Source of the DNA: Verrucomicrobiaceae bacterium
GTDB taxonomy: Bacteria > Verrucomicrobiota > Verrucomicrobiia > Verrucomicrobiales > Verrucomicrobiaceae
Direction of reading: 5' to 3'
DNA: 34,467 nucleotides
Assembly (NCBI GenBank): GCA_016795375.1
Contig: JAEUHJ010000126.1
Span: 1 to 34,467, forward strand
Below, in pieces: positions 16,079 through 25,117 of the stretch. Position numbers and translations under genes: made by a program. The notes under the pieces are model-generated. The model made no database searches and was not told where the DNA came from. It saw only the letters and a program-made list of their open reading frames with translations. Numbering within the stretch: the first letter of the stretch is position 1; each line of letters starts with the position of its first letter.

Positions 16079-17965
16079 TCACGCCCGGCGCCAACGCTGG
16101 AAAGACTCGATCGCCTCATACTCGGCCAGGCCGAGGGCATCGTAGAGACGCGCGTTCTCGCGACTGGCTTCAGGAGCCTCCTTTTCCAGTGAGGACAAAG
16201 CCCCGTAGCGCGAAAGCGCGTTCTCCTTGCGCTCAAGCTGCAACGGACTCAGGGGAACGGCCATGTCGATCTCATGAGGCTCCAGCGGACGCTCTTTGCC
16301 ACGGTACAGCCACACGCTGCACGAACCGGCGAATTCCTCGCCTGCGCATGCCTGCAACGCGGCCACCAGCAGACGGAAACAAATGCCGGCGACACTCGAC
16401 GGGTCCGCCGCGTCACCGGTGGTGTAGATCTGATGCGGCTTGTACTCCGTCAGCAAACGGGACAAGGCGTCGATGTCCGCCTGCGTGCTCTTGAAGCGGC
16501 GATAACGGCCCTGCTCATAAAATGGCAGATCCAGGAAAGTCACGCGATCATCCGCCAGCCCCGCCGTGTGCGCCGCGTCCCGCAGCTCACCACGCAGGAT
16601 GAGTCCCTTGAGCTGGCGCAGCAGCGGCGGATCCTCGCCAAACTCGCCTTTTGCCTCAAGCAATGCCAGCGCCTCCCGCGCGTAGTCCACCTGCGGCGCC
16701 CAGGCATCGGGCCTGGACGTGTTGGACGCCAGTTCGAGCAGCGTTCCGGCGAATTTCCCCGCTTCGCTGTCCGGCACGCGCAGGCTTCCAGATGTCAGCG
16801 CGATCAGATGCACGTCATGTCCTTGTTCAACGAGACGGTCAATCGTCCCGCTCATGCCCACCACCGCGTCCTGCGGCTCCGGGCTGAAGACAAGGCAGCG
16901 CTTCGGATACGGACGCGCACGTTCAGGGCGGTAGGTGTCATCCTCATCCGGTTTGCCGCCCGGCCAGCCCGTGATCGTGTGCTGGAGCTGGTTGAAGATG
17001 CGGATGTTGAGCTGATAGGCCGGCCCCTGCTCCGAGAGCAGGTCGGAAAGACCGTTCTCATTGTAGTGCTCGTCCACGAGCTTCAAAACCGGCCTCTGGG
17101 TCTTGAACGCCTGCCACACCATCGCCCGGCGTGTCTCACGCGGCGTCCATGATGTCGGGCCGACGAGCCAGGGCAGCTTGATGCGTGTCAGCTCACGTGA
17201 CGCGCCGCTGTCGATGAAGAACCGCGCGTCCGCATGATCCTGCAGGAACGAGGCCGAGACCACCTCCGTCATCGGACCTTCCACCGCCTTGGCCACCATC
17301 GCGGCCTTGTTCTCCCCCCAGGCCATCAGCACCAGCTTCTTTGCGCGCAGAATCGTGCCGACACCCATCGTGATCGCGAAATGAGGGACGTTTTGCTCGC
17401 CACGGAAATCGCTCGCCGCGTCTTGACGCGTCACGCGGTCCAGCGTGATGCGGCGCGTGAGCGAGTCACGGCTCGATCCTGGCTCATTGAAACCGATGTG
17501 GCCGGTGCGCCCGATGCCGAGGATCTGCAGGTCGATGCCGCCGACGCTTTCGATCTTCTCCTCATACTGACGGCAATGCGCGAACACCTGGTCCCCCGGC
17601 ACCGTGCCGCTGGGGATGTTGATGTTCTCTTTCGGGATGTCGATGTGGTCGAAAAGCTGCTCGGCCATGAACTTCGCGTAGCTCTCCGGATGATCGGCGC
17701 CGAGACCATAGTACTCGTCAAGATTGAAGGTGATGACGTTCTTGAAGCTCACCCCCTCCTCCTTGTGCAGGCGGATCAGCTCGCGGTAAAACGGCACCGG
17801 CGTCGATCCAGTGGCCATGCCCAGCACGGCGGCTTTTCCAGCCCTGTTTCTGGCTTCGATGATGGATTTCACCTCTTCGGCCAGTGTTCTGGCCGCTTTT
17901 GCGGAGTCAGCAAAGATGACGGTCGGGATTTTCTCGTAGGCTTCGGTGGCGGAACGGATGGACAT
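16079..17965 (-). CDS. nagB: Glucosamine-6-phosphate deaminase (NagB) fused to a PIG-L-like domain lacking metal ligands
   Basis: The 628-residue product has a NagB domain (about 10-275): GMATGSTPVPFY, the active-site strand FNLDEYYGL (Asp83), HPESY, GIGRTGHIGFNEPGSS and ITMGVGTIL. It converts glucosamine-6-phosphate to fructose-6-phosphate and ammonia. The D of E. coli NagB's NDGHI motif is T154 here, which I believe is usual in this long subfamily. Residues about 355-560 resemble the PIG-L/LmbE deacetylase fold found at the C-terminus of long bacteroidete NagB proteins. However, the expected HPDD metal motif reads EPQD (363-366) and the expected DPHGTH reads DPSSVA (521-526), so deacetylation looks unlikely. 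The ATG at 17965 gives the family N-terminus. It is divergent from the DUF1549 gene across 120 bp. Confidence 0.88.
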   Translation of the reverse strand: MSIRSATEAYEKIPTVIFADSAKAARTLAEEVKSIIEARNRAGKAAVLGMATGSTPVPFYRELIRLHKEEGVSFKNVITFNLDEYYGLGADHPESYAKFMAEQLFDHIDIPKENINIPSGTVPGDQVFAHCRQYEEKIESVGGIDLQILGIGRTGHIGFNEPGSSRDSLTRRITLDRVTRQDAASDFRGEQNVPHFAITMGVGTILRAKKLVLMAWGENKAAMVAKAVEGPMTEVVSASFLQDHADARFFIDSGASRELTRIKLPWLVGPTSWTPRETRRAMVWQAFKTQRPVLKLVDEHYNENGLSDLLSEQGPAYQLNIRIFNQLQHTITGWPGGKPDEDDTYRPERARPYPKRCLVFSPEPQDAVVGMSGTIDRLVEQGHDVHLIALTSGSLRVPDSEAGKFAGTLLELASNTSRPDAWAPQVDYAREALALLEAKGEFGEDPPLLRQLKGLILRGELRDAAHTAGLADDRVTFLDLPFYEQGRYRRFKSTQADIDALSRLLTEYKPHQIYTTGDAADPSSVAGICFRLLVAALQACAGEEFAGSCSVWLYRGKERPLEPHEIDMAVPLSPLQLERKENALSRYGALSSLEKEAPEASRENARLYDALGLAEYEAIESFQRWRRA

Positions 17966-18085
17966 GGCGGTTGGTTGGGAGCTGCCCGAAGAAGGAGCGG
18001 ATTGCCCTCCACGCAACCCGCTTTCACCACAGCGAACGAGTTGCGCGTCCGCGAGCCCCAGGCGCTGCCGCAACACAGGGCGGGC

Positions 18086-21000
18086 ATGCGACGTTTAGCC
18101 AGCATGCCAGTCTTGTGTTTCACCCTGCCGCTTTGCCTCGCCGCGTCGCTGCGCGCCGCGCCCGTTGATTTTGCACGCGATGTGCAGCCGCTCTTCGCGG
18201 AGCACTGCCTCGAATGCCACGGCCCGGATGACTCCAAGGGCGGCCTCGTGCTCACCAGCCGCGAACTCGCGCTCAAGGCGCTCAAAAGCGGCGCGCATGG
18301 CATCGTGCCTGGAAAACCGGAGCAGAGCGAAATGATCAGCCGACTTGCCTCCGACGATCCCGAGGAGCAGATGCCGCCGCCGAAACACCGCGCCAAGCAT
18401 CCGCTCAAGGCCCGCGACATCGAAGTGCTGCGCCAATGGATCACGGAAGGCGCGAAGTTTGAGGCGCACTGGGCCTACAAGCCGGTCGTCCGCCCCAAAA
18501 CCGGAGGCATCGACGAATTCATCCGCGCCAGACTCGCGGAGAAAGGCATCCCGCCTTCCCCGGAGGCGGATCGCATCACGCTCATCCGCCGCGCGCATTA
18601 CGACCTGCTCGGCCTGCCGCCCACGATCGCGGAAGTGGATGCCTTTGTGAATGACAAGTCGCCTCAAGCCTACGAAGCGATGCTGGATCGCGCCTTCGCC
18701 TCCGAACGTTTCGGCGAGCGCTGGGGCCGTCACTGGCTCGACATGGCGCGTTACGCCGACAGCGACGGTTACGAAAAAGATCGCGCACGTCCCGATGCGT
18801 GGCGGTTCCGCGACTGGGTGATCCGCGCCATCAACACCGACATGCCCTTCGATGAGTTCACCATCGGACAACTCGCCGGCGACCAGCTCAAAGACGCCAC
18901 GCCGGAGCAGGTTGTCGCCACCGCCTTCAACCGCCAGACGCTCACCAACACTGAAGGCGGCACCGATCAGGAGCAGTTCCGCGTCGAGGCATGCATGGAC
19001 CGCACGGAAACGCTCGGCACCGTCTGGCTCGGCCTCACCGTCGGCTGCGCGCGTTGCCACACGCACAAATACGACCAGATCACACAGAAGGAATACTACC
19101 AACTCTTCGCCTACTTCAATAACGGCGACGAAGTGAGCCGCGAAGTGCCCGTCTCACCCGGGGCCTGGGGCGAATATGAGAGAAAGAACGGCAAGGCCGT
19201 GGAGAAGCTCATCCCGCTGCGCAAGGCGCTCGACACCGCGAAGGCGCAACTGCCCGTCAAGCTCCCCGAATGGGAGAAAGACATCCAGGAACGTCTCGCC
19301 AAAGCTGCCGCGGCCAAAGCGGTGCAAAAATTCGAGCCCCTGGCAGCCACCAACGCCAGCGCGGTTTCAGCGAAACTGCAGAAGCAGCCCGACGGCTCCT
19401 TCCTCGCGCAAAACAAAGCGCCGGAGACCGACACCTACACCTTGGAGATCACCGGCCGCGCCAAACCCGTCGCCGCATTGCAGATCGAGGCGCTTCCTGA
19501 CGGTTCGCTGCCCGGCAAAGGCCCCGGTCTCAACAAAGGCGGCAACTTCGTGCTCACAAACATCAGCGCCGTGGTCCAGCGCGGCAAAACCACTCATGAA
19601 CTCGTCCTGCATTCGCCCAAGGCCGACTTCGCGCAGAAAACCTTCACCGCTGACAAGACACTCGACTCTGATGATCAGACCGGCTGGGCCGGTGCCATCG
19701 GCAAAACAAGCACTCTCACCGTCCAGCTCGTCGAACCGCAAATCCTTCAACATGGCGACAGGCTCACCCTGCGGCTCGATCAAAACTACAAGCACGCCGG
19801 CCACACGCTTGGTCGTTTCCGCGTCCTCGCCGCCAGCGAGGAGACGGAGGACAGCATCGCGCCTGAGGCCATCCGTAAAATCCTCAGCGAGGAGCCGAAA
19901 CGCCGGAACCCCGTCATCATCCTGCCACTGTGGGACTGGATGGCGAAACTCGATCCCGAAGTCGTCGCCGCGAGCCGCGCCCTGGCCGCAGCCGAGGCGA
20001 AACTGCCCAGGCCGCCGCTCATGGACGTGCGTGTCATCGGCCAGCGCGTGAACAACCCGCGCAAGACGAACCTGCTGCACCGCGGTGACTTCCTCCAGCC
20101 AGCAGATGAGGTGACACCATCCACCCTGGCCACCCTGCCGCCGGTAAAGGGCACATCTCGCCTCGATCTGGCCCGCTGGCTCGTGAGCAGGAACAATCCG
20201 CTGACGCCACGCGTCACCGTGAACCACTTCTGGGATTGTTTGTTCGGCGAAGGCCTCGTGCGCACCGTCGCTGACTTCGGCGTGCGCGGTGAGCCTCCCA
20301 CGCATCCCGCGCTGCTCGACTGGCTGGCCGACGAATTCATGAGACAAGGCTGGAGCCGGAAGAAAATCCTCAAAACCATCATGATGTCAGCCACCTACCG
20401 CCAGAGTTCGACCGTTCCTGCCAATCTGCCGCCGAAGGTGATGGAGATCGATCCGAAGAACTCGCTGCTGTGGCGGCAAAACCGCCTCCGTGTCGATGGC
20501 GAGATCGTGCGCGACCTCCATCTCGCCGCTGCCGGTCTGCTGTCTGCGAAGGTCGGCGGCCCGAGTGTCTTCCCGCCGATTCCCGAAGGCATCGCCGCGC
20601 TGAGTTACGCGAACAATTTCAGATGGACCACCAGCAAAGGCGAAGACCGTTACCGCCGCGGCATGTACACCTTCTTCAAGCGCACCGCCCCGCATCCCGA
20701 CCTGACCACGTTCGACTGCCCCGACGCCAATCTGACCAACGTGAAACGCACGGTCTCCAACACGCCACTGCAAGCTCTCACCACGCTCAACGCCGAGGCC
20801 TTCGCCGAGGCCGCCCAGGCGCTGACAAAGCGCGTCCTGGCCGACACGGCCCTCAAAGACGACGGCTCCCGCCTCACACACGCCTTCCGTCTCTGTGTTT
20901 CGCGCCCGCCATCAGCACAGGAGCTTTCCGCTTTGAAGAAACTGCTCGAAGAAGCCCGGCGCACCTACCAGAACGGCCCGGCGGAGGAGGCGAAGGCCGC

Positions 21001-21106
21001 CCCCGGCATGCACGCCGCCCCCAATGTGCCGCCGGCCGAAAACGCCGCATGGGTGGCGGCCACGCGCATCATCCTGAACATGGATGAGCTGATCACGCGT
21101 GGATGA
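18086..21106 (+). CDS. DUF1549/DUF1553 protein with planctomycete cytochrome c domain, secreted
   Basis: The 1006-residue product has a signal peptide (MPVLCFTLPLCLAASLRA), a PSCyt1 cytochrome c domain with CLECH (Cys41), a PSCyt2/DUF1549 domain (about 140-345) with RRAHYDLLGLPPT, GRHWLDMARYADSDGYEKD and a second CARCH motif (Cys321), a variable middle with a beta-rich insert (about 430-560), and the C-terminal DUF1553 with WLVSRNNPLTPRVTVNHFWD and SATYRQSS. Such proteins are a PVC hallmark and are thought to take part in extracytoplasmic breakdown of complex carbohydrates; the biochemical role is not settled. They normally precede a DUF1501 gene, but here the next gene is a convergent kinase. 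The ATG at 18086 was chosen because it directly precedes the signal peptide; the frame is open far upstream but overlaps nagB. Confidence 0.92.
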   Translation: MRRLASMPVLCFTLPLCLAASLRAAPVDFARDVQPLFAEHCLECHGPDDSKGGLVLTSRELALKALKSGAHGIVPGKPEQSEMISRLASDDPEEQMPPPKHRAKHPLKARDIEVLRQWITEGAKFEAHWAYKPVVRPKTGGIDEFIRARLAEKGIPPSPEADRITLIRRAHYDLLGLPPTIAEVDAFVNDKSPQAYEAMLDRAFASERFGERWGRHWLDMARYADSDGYEKDRARPDAWRFRDWVIRAINTDMPFDEFTIGQLAGDQLKDATPEQVVATAFNRQTLTNTEGGTDQEQFRVEACMDRTETLGTVWLGLTVGCARCHTHKYDQITQKEYYQLFAYFNNGDEVSREVPVSPGAWGEYERKNGKAVEKLIPLRKALDTAKAQLPVKLPEWEKDIQERLAKAAAAKAVQKFEPLAATNASAVSAKLQKQPDGSFLAQNKAPETDTYTLEITGRAKPVAALQIEALPDGSLPGKGPGLNKGGNFVLTNISAVVQRGKTTHELVLHSPKADFAQKTFTADKTLDSDDQTGWAGAIGKTSTLTVQLVEPQILQHGDRLTLRLDQNYKHAGHTLGRFRVLAASEETEDSIAPEAIRKILSEEPKRRNPVIILPLWDWMAKLDPEVVAASRALAAAEAKLPRPPLMDVRVIGQRVNNPRKTNLLHRGDFLQPADEVTPSTLATLPPVKGTSRLDLARWLVSRNNPLTPRVTVNHFWDCLFGEGLVRTVADFGVRGEPPTHPALLDWLADEFMRQGWSRKKILKTIMMSATYRQSSTVPANLPPKVMEIDPKNSLLWRQNRLRVDGEIVRDLHLAAAGLLSAKVGGPSVFPPIPEGIAALSYANNFRWTTSKGEDRYRRGMYTFFKRTAPHPDLTTFDCPDANLTNVKRTVSNTPLQALTTLNAEAFAEAAQALTKRVLADTALKDDGSRLTHAFRLCVSRPPSAQELSALKKLLEEARRTYQNGPAEEAKAAPGMHAAPNVPPAENAAWVAATRIILNMDELITRG

Positions 21107-24100
21107 TCACGCCTTGCGCTTGCGCGGGCCGCGTTTGACCGCCTCATGGGCCTTTTTTTCGCGGGCGGGTGAACGCTCGCAGTCAAAACAGCAGGTGACC
21201 ACCACGCCGCGCCGCGCCGCGCTTTCCACCGTGAGCCTGGCGCCGATGAGATTGGCGCGGTATTCCATCACGCGCATGCCGATGCCGCCCCCCTGCCCTT
21301 TCCGGATCTTCCTCATGCCGGAGCCGTCATCTTCCACCCGCAGCTCGCATTCGCCGTCGGAGACATGACGCAGGGTGACCTGTATGAGGCGTGGCCGACC
21401 GTGCCGCAGCGCGTTGTTCACCGCCTCCTGGGCGATGCGGAAGAGGTGCGCCTCCTTGTCCTCGCTGCCAACGCAGATTCCGGCGTCCATCTCACAGACG
21501 CATGGCGTGCGGAAATTCGTGCGCACCGTCTCCGCCAGCAGGCTGAGCGCGCCGTACAGTCCGCGGTATTTGACGCTCGTCGGTGACAGTCCATGGGACA
21601 TGCGCCGCACCTCGGCGACGGACTGCTTCAACAGCTCGTGGATACGCCGCGCCTGCCCCTGGGCCGCGCCCGTCAGCTCCGCCTCCAGCGACTCCATCAT
21701 GATGACGATGCCGGTCATCGTCTGGCCCACGCCGTCATGCAAGTCATGCCCCACGCGCGCCTGCTCCAGCTCGATCACGCGCAGCACCTCGCGTTGCAGG
21801 CGGTTGCGCTCCGTCACATCCGTGCCGGTGACGATGATGCGGTCCAGTGATCCGTCGGGTTTGCGCGTCGAGGCGCTGCGGATCTCCACGGTGAGCCACT
21901 GGCCGTCCTTGGTGCGCAGACGCATGTCGGCGGGCGGATTGTCCTCGCCCCGCAGCAGGCGCTGGAAGCGCTGTCTGGAACGCTCGGCCCCTGCCCTGTC
22001 CAGAAGGCCGGCTTCCCAGACGCTCTTGCCGATCAAATCCACCATCTCATAGCCCATGATTGTGTGGAAGGCCGCGTTGCCATGCATGAAGCGTCCCTCG
22101 GTGTCTGTCACGATGATGAAGGCTGCGGTACTGTCCACCAGTGCCTGGTTGTAACCCAGCTCACGCAGGTAGTTGCCCTCCGCCTGCTTCCTCGCATCGA
22201 TGTCCTCCACCACGGCGATATGGTGAACCTGGGGCTCTCCGGGATTCCACATGGGGGAGACGGTAAGATGGATCCATGCCGTGGAACCGTCGGGCCTCAC
22301 ATAACGCTTCTCCATGTTGAAACTGGAGATCACGCCCGCCTTCAGGGCCTCCATCTGATCCAGGTCGCCCTGCAAATCATCGGGATGCGTGATCTCCATG
22401 AAGGTCATCCTCATCAACTCCTCATGCCTGCGGCCGGTGATCTCGCACATGCGCTGGTTCACGCTGACGAACCTGCCCGTCGGAGTATGCACGACCGTGA
22501 CACCCACCGCCGCCTGTTCAAAGACGGCACGGAAGCGCCCTTCGCTCTCCCTCAGCGCCCGCTCCGCATGCTTCCGTTCTTCAATGTCGGAAATCGTGCC
22601 GGTCATGCGCACGGCCTCGCCGTTCTCATTCCACTCCGCCTGGCCGCGGGCCAGAAACCATTTGTACTCTCCGCTCTTGGTCATCAGGCGGAACTCCACC
22701 TGGTAGGGCACACGCTGCTCGAAGTGCGCCCGCCGCGCCGCCTGCACTTTCGGCACATCATCCGGATGCAAGCGGGCGAGGAACAAGCTCTCACGTCCGC
22801 GCATCATCTCGTTTTCCATGTAGCCCAGCAACTGCTTCCACCGTGGCGAAAGATAAACATCCCCTGTGACGATGTTCCAGTCCCACAGGCCGTCAGTGGT
22901 GCCGCGCAGGGCGCGCGCGTAGCGCTCCTCGCTGATGAGCAGCGCATGCTCCTTCTGTTCACGCTCGATCGCCAGCGCGGCCAGGTTTGCCGCGCTGGCC
23001 GTCCTGCTGGTCTCCGCTTGTGACGGCTCATGACTGGCAGGGTGGTGGCAGGCCAGCGTGCCTAAAACTTTCCCGGCACTGCTGATGATGGGTTCCGACC
23101 AGCAGGAACGCAGCCCGGCCTCCTGCGCTGCTTGGTAAAAAGGCTCCATGCGCGCATCTGCCAGCACATCAGGGCAAATCTCGCGCATCCCCGTGTAAGC
23201 CGCCCTGCCGCAGCATGTGGAGTCCAGACCGATGGGCAGCCCGTCCATCGCCCTCCTGACTGCTTCAGGCAGTCCCGGCGCGGTCTTCAGCCGCAGGCAC
23301 CTGCCAGTGGCGTCCACCTGCATCACGCTGCACCTGACTCCAGGCTGCGACGCCTCCACATTGCGGATGATCGCCTCCAGCACCGCGCTGGCCGGCGCTC
23401 CTTCGGCGGTCAGCCGCAGAATGCTCGCCTCCCGTTCCATCGCCGCCTTGCGTTTGGAGATGTCCGCCGTCGTGCCGATCATGCGCAGCGGCTTTCCACA
23501 TGCGTCACGCCCGATCACCCGGCCGCGGCCCAACACCCACAACCAGGAGCCGTCCTTGCAGCGCAACCGGAACTCGCCGGAGAAGGCTTCGCTGCGGCCC
23601 TCCAGATGATCATTGACCAGGGAAAGCACCCCCGGCTGATCCTCAGGGTGCATGACCAGCCTCCAGTCGGAATTTGTTTCCGGCACCTCATCCTGAAGCT
23701 CGTACCCGAGCATCTGCCTCCACTGTTCGGAATAAAAAATCCGGTCCTGCGCCATGTCCCAGTCCCACACACCGAAACCGGAGCTCTCAAGCGCGAACTG
23801 CCATCTCTTCTGGCTCTCCTCCAGTTTCCCCTCCACAATCACACGTTCCGTGATGTCTCTCCCCACCGCTTGCGTCTCGACAAGCCTGCCCGATTCATTG
23901 AACAGGCCCCGGTTCACGAACTGCATCCAACGCACCTGGCCTGCGGCGTCGTAAACCCGGTTCTCGATCACCACCACCGGGTTCTGCGGCGTGATCAGAC
24001 GCAGCTTCTCCTCGATCATCGGCAGGTCATCAGCCACCGCCACGGGATGCCAGGTTTTTCCCAGCAGCTCCTCCCTGGCCTTGCCGAACAGGCGGCAGTA

Positions 24101-24220
24101 CGCCTCGTTCACAAAGGTGAACGTACCGTCAGGCCGGAGCCGGCAGACCGCCTCCGTCAGATCCTCCACAACCAGGCGATGTTCGTCCGGCGTGGTGTTC
24201 GCTGCTTCTGCCGCGCTCAT
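21107..24220 (-). CDS. Soluble multi-PAS/GAF sensor histidine kinase, NarL/DegS type
   Basis: The 1037-residue product has no membrane segment. In order it shows two PAS domains (about 15-265, the second of PAS_3 type with GVWDWDMAQDRIFYSEQW), a GAF domain (about 275-435, with CSVMQVD, STCCGRAA, SCWSEPI and ACHHPA), three more PAS domains (about 440-815), a HisKA_3 dimerisation domain with ARVGHDLHDGVGQT (His828 the likely phosphoacceptor) and an HATPase with EAVNNALRHG, DDGSGM and GGIGMRVM. NarL-type kinases phosphorylate LuxR-type response regulators; none lies nearby. GAF-domain cysteines could bind a ligand or metal, but that is not shown. The ATG at 24220, 8 nt after the esterase stop, is preferred over 24259. 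Its stop directly abuts the stop of the convergent DUF1549 gene. Confidence 0.9.
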   Translation of the reverse strand: MSAAEAANTTPDEHRLVVEDLTEAVCRLRPDGTFTFVNEAYCRLFGKAREELLGKTWHPVAVADDLPMIEEKLRLITPQNPVVVIENRVYDAAGQVRWMQFVNRGLFNESGRLVETQAVGRDITERVIVEGKLEESQKRWQFALESSGFGVWDWDMAQDRIFYSEQWRQMLGYELQDEVPETNSDWRLVMHPEDQPGVLSLVNDHLEGRSEAFSGEFRLRCKDGSWLWVLGRGRVIGRDACGKPLRMIGTTADISKRKAAMEREASILRLTAEGAPASAVLEAIIRNVEASQPGVRCSVMQVDATGRCLRLKTAPGLPEAVRRAMDGLPIGLDSTCCGRAAYTGMREICPDVLADARMEPFYQAAQEAGLRSCWSEPIISSAGKVLGTLACHHPASHEPSQAETSRTASAANLAALAIEREQKEHALLISEERYARALRGTTDGLWDWNIVTGDVYLSPRWKQLLGYMENEMMRGRESLFLARLHPDDVPKVQAARRAHFEQRVPYQVEFRLMTKSGEYKWFLARGQAEWNENGEAVRMTGTISDIEERKHAERALRESEGRFRAVFEQAAVGVTVVHTPTGRFVSVNQRMCEITGRRHEELMRMTFMEITHPDDLQGDLDQMEALKAGVISSFNMEKRYVRPDGSTAWIHLTVSPMWNPGEPQVHHIAVVEDIDARKQAEGNYLRELGYNQALVDSTAAFIIVTDTEGRFMHGNAAFHTIMGYEMVDLIGKSVWEAGLLDRAGAERSRQRFQRLLRGEDNPPADMRLRTKDGQWLTVEIRSASTRKPDGSLDRIIVTGTDVTERNRLQREVLRVIELEQARVGHDLHDGVGQTMTGIVIMMESLEAELTGAAQGQARRIHELLKQSVAEVRRMSHGLSPTSVKYRGLYGALSLLAETVRTNFRTPCVCEMDAGICVGSEDKEAHLFRIAQEAVNNALRHGRPRLIQVTLRHVSDGECELRVEDDGSGMRKIRKGQGGGIGMRVMEYRANLIGARLTVESAARRGVVVTCCFDCERSPAREKKAHEAVKRGPRKRKA

Positions 24221-24228
24221 GGCCTTGC

Positions 24229-25095
24229 TCAGGGGATGTATCCCATCGACTTCATCCACTCCGCCACACGATCAGGCCAGTCGTTCACCGGGCCGCCGCT
24301 TTTGCGCATGCCGAAGCCGTGGCCGCCTTTGGCGTAGATGTGCAGCTCGCAGGGCAGGTTGAGCTTCTTGTATCCGAGATAAAGCAACGCGCTGCCCGCT
24401 GCGGTGATCCTGTCATCGTGCGCATGCACCAGGCACATCGGCGGCGCCTTGCCCGTGACTTTGAACTCCGGCAGCAGTGTGAAGCCGCTGTTCTTCTCTG
24501 TCAGATACGCGGCATAGACCGGAATTGCAAAATCCGGCGTCGCGTCTTCGACATCGAGCGCGGGATCGGTGGTGTAGGTGCGCTCGTTCGCATGCAGCGT
24601 GGTCATGATCGAGAGATGCCCGCCCGCCGAGAAACCGAGGATGCCGACGCGGTCCGGCTTGAGTCCCCATTCCGCCGCGTGATGACGGATGATGCCCATC
24701 GCACGCTGGGCATCCTGCAAAGGCTCGCGGCCCGGATCTTTCGGATCGCGCGCCGGCACGCGATATTTGAGCAGGATGCCCGTCACGCCGTGCTTGTTGA
24801 GGAACTCGCACACCTGCGTGCCTTCGTGCTCATAGGCCAGGATGCGGTAGCCGCCGCCGGGGCACACGAGCACAGACGTGCCGTTCGGCTTCTCGGGCTT
24901 GAACACCGTGATCATCGGCTCGGTGACGTTCGTAATGCGCTGTACGTCATCGGCGGATTTTTTCGGTACCTCCTTCTCCGCCTCGATCTTCACGCCGGGC
25001 TTCTCCGGCGCCCCTCCGGGCCAGAGTTTCACCACAATCGGCTCGGCGGCGAAAACGGAGGTCGAGGCTAGGAGAAGTGCGGGAATGAGCTTCAT
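24229..25095 (-). CDS. Secreted alpha/beta-hydrolase (acetyl-xylan-type esterase family)
   Basis: The 288-residue product has a signal peptide (MKLIPALLLASTSVFAAEP), the typical N-terminal VVKLWPGGAPEK, the oxyanion-hole segment VCPGGGYRILAYEHEG, the nucleophile elbow GFSAGG (Ser156), an acidic residue in HAHDDRI (Asp227/228) and the catalytic histidine in KGGHGFGM (His259). This is the BD-FAE/CE10-like esterase family found in polysaccharide-degrading bacteria, where it removes acetyl or other ester groups from plant glycans. Exported action fits the other secreted proteins here. The ATG at 25095 starts the signal peptide; a longer frame to 25128 overlaps the upstream gene. It lies 22 nt downstream of the ATP-grasp-like gene. 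Confidence 0.9.
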   Translation of the reverse strand: MKLIPALLLASTSVFAAEPIVVKLWPGGAPEKPGVKIEAEKEVPKKSADDVQRITNVTEPMITVFKPEKPNGTSVLVCPGGGYRILAYEHEGTQVCEFLNKHGVTGILLKYRVPARDPKDPGREPLQDAQRAMGIIRHHAAEWGLKPDRVGILGFSAGGHLSIMTTLHANERTYTTDPALDVEDATPDFAIPVYAAYLTEKNSGFTLLPEFKVTGKAPPMCLVHAHDDRITAAGSALLYLGYKKLNLPCELHIYAKGGHGFGMRKSGGPVNDWPDRVAEWMKSMGYIP

Positions 25096-25117
25096 GGCAC
25101 CCCCAATGGAGCGGAAA

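Noticed and set aside
17966..18085. Upstream extensions of both nagB (to 18076) and the DUF1549 gene (to 17234)
   Set aside because: Both added segments are unconserved. The chosen ATGs begin exactly at the family N-terminus and the signal peptide.
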